A stretch of DNA of 64,000 nucleotides from contig OZ234495.1 in NCBI GenBank assembly GCA_965153455.1, positions 18,472,875-18,536,874 of the forward strand, in the 5' to 3' direction. Source of the stretch: Sphagnum compactum (taxonomy: Eukaryota; Bryophyta; Sphagnopsida; Sphagnales). Numbering within the stretch: position 1 is the first letter of the stretch; the number at the start of each line of letters is the position of its first letter. Below the pieces are notes generated by a model. The model worked only from the letters and a program-made list of their open reading frames with translations. It did not search any database and was not told the origin of the DNA. Position numbers and translations under genes: made by a program. Below are positions 24,217 to 36,180 of the stretch, in pieces.

Positions 24217-27200
24217 CTAAGCTGAAGGAGTCCACCGCCACAGCTCTGTATAAGGGTTCTCCTGAACTGACTGGCTTTTGCTTTCAGAACAAATCTGCAC
24301 TGAATTGACAACTGTGACTTCGGTTGCATTGCTCAAATTAGAGCACGAGGATGCTGAAGGATTCCCCCACTTTGTACCCGGTAGTTCTACAGATAGAGAA
24401 TATACTGCAAAGATTGCGATTTGAGAGGCAAAGCCAGGACCATTATCATCATGTCCATCACCACCAACACCACTGAAACTGACCTGGTAGTTAAATTGTG
24501 CAGCTAGCTTGCAAGCCCATTCCCGAAACTCAAGACGAGTCCATTCAAATCGATGGTCATCATTCCGGAACTTAGGTGGTTTTGTATCCTTAACATATCT
24601 ATCTTGTTCCATAGCATTAATGCTTTCACCTGACAAAGAATCGTCCAACAATAGCCAGTTTTTCTTTTTCTGGAGGCTGTTGGTAGCAGGATTCCAGGTT
24701 GAGCCTTGCAGAATTGGATTGTATTCCGCATTTGGTGTACTCACCATCCATACCTGTGGTGCTAGACTACCCAATATGCTCTCTCCCAGTTTCTCCAATG
24801 GCTCTGGATCCATATGCTCCACCACCTGCAAGCCAGAATCAGCTTGAATGTCAAGACAATTGATCTTGCACAGCTACTTTTGCTTCTGACAGAATCAGTG
24901 TCATTGAACACACCAATCTATCAGAAAAATTGTTGTGATGCAGTCCAAGGCATGTCCATAAACAATACTCATGACTGGTTACAGAGAGAGGCCTTGATTC
25001 AGTGGAAATGAAGTACATGAATTGTCAATCAGTGAGAAACAATGAAATCTGAAATCTGAAGTCACACCTGAAAGAAATCTGACATGCAAGATGAAATATG
25101 TACCTCAATGCAGGTTGCCAGATCAGGAGCATGCAAATGCGGGTCAACATCTGCAATTGAGCCTTCATATAGAGAAATCTTTTGTATGCTAGGCCAGGGG
25201 AACCCTGGATTTGACTTTGGGTTTGTCAAAGTTCCCTGTAGTGCCTGCACTCCATGAGACACGTTAGTTTGTCACCAGTGCGCCTCTTTTGGGCTGACAA
25301 CACAATATTCCACCACCCACACTTCTGTTGTCTTCTGGGTGACACCACACTCAAGCAAATTTTTGAAAAAAACCATGCACACAAACTGGGCTAGGCCTTT
25401 TGACCTTAGCAGCGCGAATGAGGCCCTTGTGAGATATGTCAACGCCCACAATGTGCTCCAGTCCCAAAGGCTGCTCCAGAATTGCCTCAAGCAAACTTCC
25501 AGATCCACACCCTAAGTCCACCTGCCTCTACCCAATCAGGAGCTGTTTGACGATCTTGTCAGGCTAGCAACTTTCACATGACCAAGTACTGTTTACTGCA
25601 ACAAGGAGCATGAAGCTATGACCAGATAAAAAGTCAGCAGATTTGAGGAAATCCTCAAGATATCCTACCAGAAACTTTGGCTCCAATGCTTTTATTATAT
25701 TCCTTGCAAACTCATTTCGCTGCTTGGACAGAGGCGGTGAGAAATGTGCTGATTCCATTCTCTCTTCTGGAGCTTCCATGTACTTGTTTAGCTTCACTGT
25801 GTACTTGAGCAACCCATCTCCTGCACGACAGAAAAAATGTTACAGGAATCCTTGCAAGCACCACAGTTAATGATCACTGCTGACCCAGAGCATCAACAAT
25901 AAAGCACTGACAGTAGCTACAAGTTTTTAGAGACTTCCTGAATCCTCACCACACACAGGTTGGCTGAGTTTATCTTGAGTAGCAAGCAGAAAGTTAACAG
26001 GTGGGGCAGGACTGAGGAAGCTCAAAGTTTGTCCCACACGTGCATTGATTACACACACTTCAAATTCACCAATCACAGCTCCTGTGCCTAGTTCAAACTC
26101 AAACTCTGACTGTTCCTCCAATATAATGTTGTCAATATTGTTGTTTCTGCCTGAAGATGTGCATCCGGCTGCATCTTTGACCATGTGGACACTGAAACTC
26201 ACAGAAACCATTGACCCAGCAGGAGGAGTTCCACCAACCTCATCATCTTCAGCAACAACCTGATATTCAATGTCCTTAATTGCAGATAGTCCCACAGACG
26301 TAGAGATGTTGGATGTCGTACCGGCAGGATCATTCATTGTAGCATTATTCTTGACCGCTTGGCACTCCACACTCTTAAAATGATCATCCTCAGAGGATTT
26401 GAGGTAGTTCAGAGGTTTCTGTGTCCCCACATAACCAGGAATGTTTGCATCACACCAAGTGCTGTAATGCGCCATCACCTTCAGGGCAGCACTTTGGCTT
26501 GCATCATAACGAGTTTTGTGATAACCCTGAGACTCAAAAAACATACTATTTTTTTCTCCATCTGATGTCACCCACACTGCATATCTAAAAGGTCCCTGAG
26601 CTACAGCTTCAGAATGTTGATCTTTAGCATCTTTCTGATTGATACTTCCATTGTTTGAATCTACTTGTTTGCTATCCTCTAAATCACATGATCCCCCATC
26701 AGAATCTGAAGCTGGATAAGTGCACACAAACCGTGGCTCAGGAAGATGATGTTGCTGAAAGAAATCAGTTAACAGAGACCTTGGGTATGCACCTCGCCAC
26801 TGTGTTCGACAATTGTAGACAGTTGGCAAATCAGGAACAAGTGCAGATTGCCTGCTCAATTTGTAAGCACCTCGAGGGGATCTACCCAGCATCAGCCTGC
26901 AGTACAATTCCCATTTATGAGAAACTGTCACTTTTGCAAAGCTACAACAGACAAACCAATTTATTTTTTTAACAAACCTAAGTCTTCTAACGGCAAAAAA
27001 GGTACCACAATGATACTTTGTTGAAAGCCTTACATCCTCAAATTCTATACTGCTTCATTACCCATCACCAAACCAAACTCCAGAAAGTGGACAGTATCTA
27101 CTGACAAACTTTAGACAACAAACAGCAAGGCATGAGGCATACCGATGGTAAAGGTTTAAAGTGATATCACTGCAGTCGCACTTCCCTTCTGATTGCCAAG

Positions 27201-30086
27201 AGGACCCAACACAAGCTAAAATGGCATTGCCATGTACAGGGTGACCTATCAGAAAACTTGCTCTCTCATTTTTAGTTGTTCCCTCGGGATGGCAACATGT
27301 TGCTTGCAACATGCAGTCCTTACCCACAGCACCAATCCAATGAGTATTCAGTGGTGTTCTGGTAGGGACCAGAATGTTAGGAGGCGTCTTTACAAGTGGA
27401 GAGTACAAACGAGCTCCACTAGGAGCCTTTGTAATAGCCCTGCAGTCATAAAAAATGCCCTTCACTTAGGAGTAGACTTTGTGTGCTGCACTCTAATGCT
27501 GGTGAGGGAGGAAGCATTTGTGTTGCCAAGGGTGATGTAGCATGTAGTTTGAAGCTAGCTAAAGAGGATGGCAGCTGATGCTACTCACTTCACGAGATAC
27601 AGTAAACTAAGCCTTAAGCAACCACAATTCAAAGTAACAAAAGGAACAGCTGTTGTACCTTGTCATGAGGACATGCCCTGCATCAGGCACACCCAACTCA
27701 TGTGCCAGCACATCCAGGTAATAGGCATCCTCATCTACAGTCAACTCAATGGCTGTCACTGCCCTTTCAGCACTGGCGGGAATGTTAATGGCCTTGAACT
27801 GGAGCTTTGTCTTAGTATAAAACCCAGCTTGTACATTTAGGTCTTCTCTATGATGCAAGAGCTCTATCACAACTTTTTCAGAAAATGGGTCGGTTCGGCT
27901 AATCCAAAGACCATCATCAGAGAGCTGAAGTGATGGACTTGCAGAGACTGCCACAGAAACAAGTGCAGCAGCAAAGGCAGCAGAGATTTCTGCAAGGTGA
28001 TCAATTGATTTGCATTGAGACATAATCTTGGTGTCCAAGGCTGTCAATACAGTAACAGGCACTTGGCCATGCCGTGAGTCCTTGCGCTTCACAGCTAGTC
28101 TAAAATGTTCCACCAGTGGTTTGTAACTTAAGACCATCTGCAATTATCCCACTGTTTTCTGCACTTAGGATGCCACAATTTCAAACACCTTATAACAATC
28201 AAAACAATCAATTGTCACAGAAAGCGATAGCTACATTCACAATCCTCGGTGCTAAGGCAACAGTCTTTTGCCTACTTGGGTCTGGAAAATAGGTATCTAC
28301 TTCCTTCCACAAAGAACCATACATGACAGTCCTCTATCTCACATCTTGCAACTCACTGTTCCAGGAACCTTGAGTCTACAAAACATAACAACTATGTCTG
28401 CAAACCCCTGAGGCCTCACGTGGATGTCTGAGCATGCAACAATCTCCATGAAAGTCAACCACCCAGCTACAATTGGGCAACTCTGTTAGACATATCTGAA
28501 GTCACATAACATACAGGCATTACAATCACTGGGGAAGAAATCAGAAGAAACCCATCACCCAAAGGGGAGAGAAAAGCTGTCAAGAGGGCACCACATCAAA
28601 TATATCAAATGTTCCATGATCCTTCCTTATGTCTCCATCAACTTCACCAAACTAAACATTTCCAAAATCAATGAGACCTTCTGCACACTTAGTAATGTAA
28701 GTCAATTAGCTAGCATCTAACACCACTAAAGGGAAAAACTAGAGTAGGAAAGAAATAAATATGAGGATGCACAAATAGGAAGGAAAGAACAGAATACAAC
28801 AGACAAAAGGGAGAAGACAAACAAGGATCAAGTTGGATTTATAAAGCTCCCCACTTACAAGACTCTATACAAAACCATTTGGAAGACTCCTGACAGTGAA
28901 ACTCCAAAAAGAATTTTCTCTTTATTGAGCGATGAAATTCTAGCATAAAGAGCGCGATAAAGCATCAACAAAACTCACTCCCCAACACAAAACCATATGC
29001 TTTCCATGACCAAGGGTCCCTATCATCCACCTCATGAAAGAAACTACAGCATCCTGAAGCAGAGCACAACTAGGTACATTATGCAAGAACTCAAGCAAAA
29101 AGTACAACCACCTAGATGTTTACAAAGCCAAGAGAACTGCACCTGATCAGCAAAAGCAGATTGAACTTTGTGACTCAGAAGCTCCCACTTTTCATGCACA
29201 GTGGAGATTTTTGGGCCTGCATCATACACCACCCCCAACTGGCCAATACCCAGCATGCCCCCACATACACATCCTCCAGACTTTCAGTAAACTGCACTCC
29301 AACCTCTTGCTACAGTCTTCAACATCTTACAAGTGTTGAGAAACTACTCCATGTTTATGAGAGATCAACCATGTACAAGGTTTTAGGGATCCCGATCACT
29401 ACATCAGTGAACAGGAAAAAGAGGATAGAAAAGCCCTAAAAAATAGAGAGAGTAGTTGTACAACAACAACAGCCATGCAAGTTCAGTGACCATCAATATC
29501 GATATGTATGGCAGTGACTAGCTACCATAACATGCACTGTGACTTCATCAGCTCCCTGCAGTGGTTGTAGGTCAATGTTATACCTTAGACAACATATGGA
29601 GTTTCCGTCACAAGACAGGCAGTAGCAAGAAGACACAGCCATGATGCTGGCTAGTTCAACAAAACATAACAAAGGAGATGATCCAGGAAAACCCAAGAAG
29701 AAGAAAAAACCAAAAAATGGAAGAGAAACAATATAGCAAAATTTAGGAGAATCATCATGGAAGTATGTATGAAGCACTTGAGACCAAGCCAGACTTTTAG
29801 CAGAGTCAGGTCAAGAAAGGAGAACCTGTTGCAAGGCTAAGCGAGCGGCCTCTTGCTCAGCATCTTTCTTCCGGCTAAAGGAGCCAGAAAGAAAGGTGCT
29901 GCCATCCGGCAGGTGCAGAGTGCATTCAAAAGTCGGTCTTTCCTCCTTGATCCCCGTAAAATCAAGCAGACCATCAGGAGAGACCACTGGTGCTGCCTGC
30001 TCTACAACAACTGCACGAGTCTCATACACACACCGCTTCCCTGTGTTTGCATAAACCTGGTGCAGCTTAGCCTTTGGTGTCGACAT
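24217..30086 (-). CDS. HEN1: Small RNA 2'-O-methyltransferase HEN1, complete, nine exons
   Basis: HEN1 methylates the 2'-OH of the 3' nucleotide of plant miRNA and siRNA duplexes, protecting them from uridylation and decay. Exons are 30,086-29,826; 29,238-29,143; 28,137-27,659; 27,439-27,143; 26,896-25,950; 25,820-25,669; 25,521-25,405; 25,244-25,104; 24,825-24,217. All junctions keep phase and give 1,032 residues (Arabidopsis 942). Domains in order: dsRBD1 (about 3-86, ending DAEQEAARLALQQ), La-like region (about 90-370), dsRBD2 (about 410-560), FKBP-like domain (about 600-690, FELGTGAVIGEFE), and methyltransferase (about 720-1,032). The SAM loop VDLGCGSGS starts at 745. The metal ligands E-V-V-E-H at 830-834 and the His of DDHRFEW near 921 are present. 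About 25 extra residues sit between PNAEYNPILQ and PPKFRND. MSTPK at 30,086 is chosen as start; MRIMSTPK three codons earlier is possible. The exon 1 donor (CAG|GTTCTC) is weak. Confidence 0.93.
28700..28960 (-). repeat. Repeat in HEN1 intron 2 shared with CTP synthase intron 17
   Basis: The block around 28,850-28,950 (starting aagctccccacttacaag and including ccaaaaagaattttctcttta) resembles 56,360-56,460 (aagctccacaattacaag, ccaaaaatgattttttcttta). In the CTP synthase intron the same block is the end of the Penelope-like reverse transcriptase. This is therefore probably a short 3' fragment of the same element, again in minus orientation like its host gene. The similarity was judged by eye. 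Confidence 0.5.
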
Positions 30087-31440
30087 GATTCTCATGAATG
30101 TAGAACCAAAGCCAGCACTCCATGCTTGAACATTTGCAAAAGATTTTTCTGTTTGTATACAAAGCTCTACAACAAAAGGCACTACTAGAATTCCAAGTTT
30201 TTCAAATTATGCACATTGACAGAAAGGTTGTTAAATTGTGTGGCCACTTGATGCATTTATGGTCCCAACGGAAAGCCTTTGATGAATTGAGCGAGAAATG
30301 GTTATAATATTTGGTTTGATTTTGCCATTGAAAATTAATTACATATTTTTACAAAGCTGATTTTTTCCAACCAATGGATGATGCCTTTGCATCATATTGG
30401 CTTTGTTGGCCTTGGCTACCAAGGCAAGGATATTGTGTGTAGACTCATTATAGAGTATAGTAGCTTAAAGGGATTTTGGCCCCTAAATAATAGGTCTAAT
30501 TTTTATATGAGGATTTTTGAAAGATGATATTTTGGCTTGTGTTGAAACTTGAGATTATTTATAGAGTTATAATATCTTGAAGGATTTTGGTATCTTTTAG
30601 AGGAATTTTTGAAGATTATATTTTTGAACGGTGAAATATTTGAGTTTCCATAATTCTTCTTTTGCCTTAAGATACTTTTTCAAGTAAATGGCAAGGCCAT
30701 AGTGTGTGACACACCCCTTGTTGTTGGTTTTTGCAAAACCTCAAACCTTAATTCTTTTGAGTCAATGACATTTGAATTCACATTTATTTCACATTTCAAC
30801 CAATAATAACATTTCAACCATTTCAAATCAATCAATGCTTCCTCATCATATTGACCTTTTATGAAAAAAGGTTACACGAGCATGTAGGGATGAGAGGATG
30901 TCATGTTACGATTGATGTTGAAATAAGAAATCTCCTACCCATTTTTTGTTAAAATTGTTTATTATAATCATTGCCTTGTCAACTTTACATTTGTATATGC
31001 ATGCCTATATTTGTCATTGTTTCTCATACTACAATTCAAAATTTTGATTCTCCCACATAAATGGACCAGGCCATGCTAAGTTCCAACAACACATTTGTGA
31101 AGTAAAAGAAAAAATCTTGACAAATTTGAGACCTTAAAAGTAAGAGGATTCACAACTTGATTGTTCTAAGGAGAACTATGACACACATGAGGTGATGATG
31201 CAAGTCGGTCCACTCGTGGCATGGTGTGTTTGGATTATGATTCTTGTTGACAAAATTAGGGTTTTCTATACACCCCAAGCAACAAGACAAAAATTTGTAA
31301 ATGGAAGAACAAGCAAAGCAACCAAAATCCACCTCAAAATCCCACACTACATTGTTACAACAAAAGTGAAAAAGAATGTCTTCTTGAAGAAAATAAATTT
31401 GTTTGCAAAGCTCATTTTCATTAGCCATAATTTTCCCATG
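30087..31440. promoter_or_regulatory. Upstream region of HEN1 and intergenic DNA
   Basis: This stretch holds the presumed promoter of HEN1, which is transcribed to the left. It is AT-rich. I see no certain TATA box, no other gene and no repeat until the tandem array that starts near 31,440. Confidence 0.35.
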
Positions 31441-31686
31441 TGTATAGATTCACAACATGACATTATGTCAACATGGGCAAATAAGTTCTAGATCTTCTAC
31501 AAGTAAATGAATTTATTTCCTAACCTCATTTCATTAATCATATTTTTCCATGTGTATAGATCTACAACATAACCTTATGTCAACATAGGCAAGTTAGTTC
31601 TAGATCTTCTATGAGTAAATGAATTTATTTCCAAACCTCATTTCATTAATCATATTTTTCATGTGTATAGATCTACAACATAACAT
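31440..31686. repeat. Left part of a ~114-bp tandem repeat array
   Basis: Units carry the order acattatgtcaacatggg, caaataagttctagatcttc, taaatgaatttatttcc, aacctcatttcattaatcat, ccatgtgtatagat. Two full units and part of a third are present before the copia insertion. The same array resumes at about 35,326. A single cell-to-cell comparison of units shows roughly 85-90% agreement by eye. Confidence 0.8.
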
Positions 31687-31990
31687 TGTAGAAAACTAGG
31701 ATAGTGCATATACACTGCACAAGAAGATTGGTGTACATGGGTGAAGAAAATATAAACAAACTAACAACTTAAATACAAGCTAGAAAGCCCATAACGGTGG
31801 TCACTTGAGATCAAGGTCGATGATGATTGAAGACTCTATTATGGTACCCATTAGTGTTAATTGATGCATGCACTGAACATGATTTCATGCAAAGATAAAT
31901 CAAGAAATATTCTAAAAATCAATCTAACGATTACTAATAAATAATCTAGAAGTACCTAATAGATCAGAAAAGGAAAATTAATTTTTTACA
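31687..31990 (-). repeat. 3' LTR of the copia element
   Basis: It begins on the minus strand with TGTAAAAAATTAA at 31,990, directly after the polypurine tract, and ends TTTTCTACA at 31,687. It aligns with 35,009-35,325. The two LTRs differ at many positions, so the insertion is not recent. Confidence 0.85.
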
Positions 31991-34900
31991 CCCCTTCCTA
32001 TTCTTGACTTATTGATCTAAACTAAGAATTAAGCAAGAGTACATTGACTAAATAATTATGTGAGAAGATTTACTCAAAAATCAAACATGTTTATGTCGGT
32101 TTGTAACTTTTTGAACTTGATAATTCCCAACGACTTTGTGAAAACATCAGCTTGTTGTTGCGCGGTTGGAGTGTAAATGATTTCAATCTCCCTTGTGTGA
32201 ACCTTTTTTCTGATATAGTGATGTTGGATTTCTGTGCGTTTCGTTCGTGCATGGAAAATAGGGTTGTTCATAAGCTTGATTTTATTTTCATTATTGCAAT
32301 GTAGCTATGTTGGTTCATCATCCAAAAATCGTAATTCTTTCAATAAAGTTTGAAAGCAAGTAATATTTTTAACACCATCTGAAAGGTATCTATATTCTGC
32401 TTTAGTGTTAAACAAAACAACCATTGGTTGGAGCTTAATTGTCCAAGATAAAGGGATGTGACCAATTTTGAAGAACATTCCAATAGTGGATCTTCGATTG
32501 TCAAGGTTACGTGCCCAATCTACATCTACCCATCATGTGAGTTTAGAACATTCCTCACAAGGAAAAAAATTCCAAACTCAATAGTGCCTTTAACATATTG
32601 AAAAATAGGTTTAATTACCTTCAAGTGAGGTTCTTAAGAATTGTTCATAAACCTGCTAACAACATGAACATAGGATATGCAATATTCGGTCATGTGTGTG
32701 TGAGGAAAATAAGACTCCTCACAAATTATTGATAAGATGTGATGTCCACTAGTTTGGAGTTCATGTCTATTTGTAATCTAGTTCCTTCATTCATGGGTGT
32801 GGCTATAGAATGATTTTAACATACTAAATTTGCACAGTAGCTTCCAAGCTTAATTTCTTTGCACCAATAGAATTCCATCCTCAAAATAGATGGATTCTAT
32901 TCCTAAGTACAGATTCATAAAACCCATGTTTGTCATTTCATATCGCTCGGTGGATTCCTCTTCAAAGATGTTAAGCCTTTTGGTGTCATTTCCAATTAGG
33001 AACAAATAATCAACGTACAAAATGAGTATCACATAGTGTCCTCCTTCCATTGAAAAATATAAATTGTGGTCGGACTCATTTTGGGTTAGACCAAAAGTAC
33101 ATAAAAAAATGTCAATCTTGGCATACCATGCCCTTGATATTTGCTTCAGACCATAAAGAGCCTTTAGGAAAAGGCAAACTTTGTGTCTTTCCTTGGTTCT
33201 ACAAACCCTTTTGGCTGCAACATGAAATTTCCTCTTGAACATCTCCATGAAGAAATGTAGTCTTCATGTCAAGATGTTTGATTTTCCATCCTTTTTTTGA
33301 AGCTAATGCAACCATCAAATGATTGTAGCCCATTTCACAACTAGAGCAAAAGTTTCCTCATAGTCGATCCCCTTATGCTATTCAAAGTCATAGGTAATTA
33401 GTCATGCTTTGAACTTTTCCACTACACCATTAACCTGCTACTTAATCTTAAAGACCCATTTTGTAGTGATGGGTCGTTTCCCAAGAGGAAAATCCACAAG
33501 CTTCCATGTGTGATATTTTGTGGATGGAATCGATCTCAGACTCCATTGCTTTCCTCTAATGTGGTTGATGAGTTGCTTCCCTGTAATTCTTTAGTTCTTC
33601 AAACTCCATGAAATAAACATAATTTAATGAAAATCAAGGTGGCCTTCTTAAACGGTTGGAAGTCCAAACACATGTTGGTTAATCAATGTTTATGGTATGT
33701 TGTTCTTCAAAATTTGTAAAGGCTTGAATATGTTCTCCAAAACCTTCTTGGTCAAAATCAGAACTTGAGCTTGGACAATAATTTGATTTGATGGGGACTT
33801 GATTCAATGATACCACTTCGAATTACCTTGTAAAAACATGATGATCAAATGGAATGATGATCATGTCTTCTAATGCTTTATGATCTTGTATGTTTGGTAA
33901 ACCGAATACAAACTTGCCAAATACCACATTTTTGGTGATGAGAATTTTCTTAGTTCTCATGTCAAAACATTGATAAACCTTGGATTAAACATTGTACCCA
34001 ATGAACATGCATTCATTAGTGCGACTTTCCAACTTGTTCCTTTGAGCTTTGGGTGTGAAAACATACACCAAACATCCATACACCTTCAAGTTATCAACCT
34101 TGGGCTTCTTTCCAATGTAAATCTCTTTTGGAATATGCACTCCAATGGACCTACTTGGACTAATGTTCATGAAGTAGGTGGTTGTGTTGACTGCTTTTGT
34201 CCATAAATAAGGTGGAGCATTGTTGTTTAGTGACATACTTCTTGCCTTGTCAAGAATAGTTCTATTCTTGTGCTCAACAATCCCGTTTTGGTGAGGATTG
34301 TCCATAGTTGTAAGTTGTCATGCAATCCCATTTTGTTCACAAAATTGGGTGAACTCCTTAGACATGTATTCTCCTCCACAATCTATGTGTAATGTTTTGA
34401 TTTTGAAATCCTTCAAGTTTTAAACAAGGGACTTGAATTTTTTGAATACTCCAAAGGTTTCACTCTTAGTCTTCATGAAGTACATCCAAATTTTTCTGTT
34501 ATAATTATTTATAAATGTAATGAAATAGCAAGAACTAGCCAAAGAAGCATAAGGAAGATGGCCAAAAAATCCAAGCAAATGAACTGATTTGTTGTGGCAC
34601 TTCGTTGTGTCATGTTTTGCTTAGGTTGTTCAACTTTGTGTTGTTTTCTAGCCTTGCAAATTCCACAAATTTGTTTTGAGATTGGTAACTATGGCATCCA
34701 AGTAACCATTTTTGTGGACAATTCATGCAAACTTTGATAATTGAGATGCCTGAACTTTTAATGCCATAATGCTGTTATAGACTTTAATTTGTCAGATTGA
34801 ACCATGGAAAAAAATATTTTGCCACCATATTTGTTGGAATAGTGTTGTTTCTAACACTATTTAGTGTCACACTATATCTAATGGTGTAAACTATAACCAA

Positions 34901-35008
34901 ACAAAGGAAACTAACAATGGAGGTCCCAAATAAAACAAATAACTAATCAATGGAAGCCACTGGATATTGAATACCTTATGACCAGTCAATCACCAAGTTT
35001 TGATGCCA

Positions 35009-35325
35009 TGTAAAAAAATAGGATCATGCATATACAATGCACAAGAAGATTGGTGTACAAGGTGAAGAAAAGAGAAACAAACTAGCAACTTAAATACAAA
35101 TTAGAAAACCCATAATCAATGAGTGGTGATGGTGGTCATTTGAGATCAAGGTTGGTGATGACCGACAACTTTTTGTTATGGTACCCATTAATGTTAACTG
35201 ATGCATGCACTGAACATGATTTCATGCAGAAATAAATCAGGAAATGTTCTTAAAATCAATGTAGTGACTAATAAATAATCTAGCAGTGACTAATAGATCA
35301 AGAAAGGAAGAATAATTTTCTAATG
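35009..35325 (-). repeat. 5' LTR of the copia element
   Basis: This is the partner of the left LTR. The boundary with the primer binding site is sharp at 35,008/35,009. The outer end is uncertain by a few bases because the target sequence (aacat on the left, gacatt on the right) resembles the LTR terminus. Confidence 0.8.
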
Positions 35326-35600
35326 ACATTATGACAACATGGGCAAATAAGTTTTAGATCTTCTACAAATAAATGAATTTATTTCCAAACCTCATTTCAT
35401 TTATCATATTTTTCCATGTGTATAAATTTAAACAACATAACATTATGTCAACATGAGCAAGAAAGTTTTAGATCTCCTTCAAGTAAATGAATTTATTTCC
35501 AAACCTCATCTCATTAATCATACTTTTCCATGTGTATAGATTTACAATGTAACATTATGTCAACAGTGCCAAGTAAGTTTTTACATCTGCCAACCAAATT
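35326..35600. repeat. Right part of the ~114-bp tandem repeat array
   Basis: The array interrupted by the copia element resumes here with acattatgacaacatgggc. Two further units follow, with acattatgtcaaca again at about 35,445 and 35,550. The array then fades into single-copy DNA before the tRNA gene. Confidence 0.8.
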
Positions 35601-35724
35601 ACATGAATTTCCAAATCCAAGTTGTGACTGACTTGATGGAGATACTGTGGGTCTTATGAACTCACGTACTAGTGTGAGAGTCTGAAGTAAAAATAAATTT
35701 TATCATTAAATCGGGGTATATGGG

Positions 35725-35798
35725 GCTCCCGTAGCTCAGTTGGTTAGAGCATCGGTCTTATGAGCCGAAGGTCGTGGGTTCGAGCCCCCCCGGGAGCA
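35725..35798 (+). tRNA. tRNA-Ile (anticodon UAU), intronless
   Basis: The 74 bases fold as a standard cloverleaf. The acceptor stem GCTCCCG pairs fully with CGGGAGC, and the D stem GCTC pairs with GAGC. The anticodon stem TCGGT/GCCGA encloses the loop CTTATGA, with anticodon TAT. The T arm is GTGGG-TTCGAGC-CCCCC with discriminator A. A and B box promoters are present (TAGCTCAGTTGG and GGTTCGAGCC). A TTTT at 35,801-35,804 would end Pol III transcription. One T-stem pair is a mismatch (T50 with C64). No intron interrupts the anticodon arm. Confidence 0.92.
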
Positions 35799-35800
35799 CC

Positions 35801-35804
35801 TTTT
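35801..35804 (+). terminator. Pol III terminator of the tRNA-Ile gene
   Basis: A run of four T follows two bases after the discriminator base, as usual for Pol III genes. Confidence 0.75.
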
Positions 35805-35829
35805 CGCATTTCTTTTCTTCGTTTTGCTC

Positions 35830-36180
35830 CCGTTTTGCGGGTTTTAGGGTTTTACTTTTCCTATTATGATTGTTCAGGATTTTTAGGGTTTAGCGAGTCG
35901 GGGAATTTCAAGGTTTTTAGGGTTTTGGGGAAATCCTGTAATTTTCTTCATCTTTTTCAGGTTTTTGGGTTTCGCGGATTTTCGTTTTTCTGGCTATCGA
36001 TCAGATCGTTCTGGGTTTTTAGGGTTTAGTGATTCCGGGACTTGCAGGGCTTTTAGGGTTTCAGGGATCTTTTGTTTGATTATGCCAAGTTTTAGGGTTT
36101 AGTACTTCAGGTACTTGCAAGGTTCTTAGGGTTTTGGTGATCTTTTGTTTGATCGTTCCAAGTTTTAGGGTTTAGCGTTT
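35830..36180 (+). promoter_or_regulatory. Cluster of TTTTAGGGTTT telo-box motifs upstream of BPG2
   Basis: About nine copies of (t)ttagggttt occur in some 350 bases, near 35,838, 35,880, 35,915, 36,016, 36,050, 36,092, 36,127 and 36,165. They are not in pure tandem. Each is set in a loosely repeated frame with phrases such as ttagcg-cggg and gatcttttgtttgat. Telo-boxes are known plant promoter elements of ribosome-biogenesis and translation-related genes, bound by Myb-type TRB/telobox factors. The block sits between the tRNA gene and the BPG2 start and is probably its promoter or leader. Confidence 0.6.

Larger units (their letters stand above)
31687..35325 (-). mobile_element. Ty1/copia LTR retrotransposon, gag and protease missing
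   Basis: The element reads right to left. The 5' LTR is about 35,325-35,009 and the 3' LTR about 31,990-31,687, each about 305-317 bp with TGTA...TACA-like ends and clear similarity (both contain gcacaagaagattggtgtac). Just inside the 5' LTR the minus strand reads tggcatcaaaac, a plausible variant of the initiator-Met primer site. Just inside the 3' LTR is the polypurine tract aggaagggg. Coding remnants in copia order: a GAG-pre-integrase piece near 34,690-34,620 (ICGICKARKQH), integrase with HQNGIVEHKNRTILD (34,305-33,985), reverse transcriptase with LYGLKQISRAWY and ILYVDYLFLIG (33,248-32,850), and RNase H ending with the ADVFTKSL tail (32,271-32,074). Only about 300 bases separate the 5' LTR from the integrase region, so gag and protease are lost. 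In-frame stops make it inactive. Confidence 0.88.

Noticed and set aside
35830-36180. Considered as true telomeric repeat
   Set aside because: The TTTAGGG words are separated by 20-60 bases of other sequence and lie in a gene leader.
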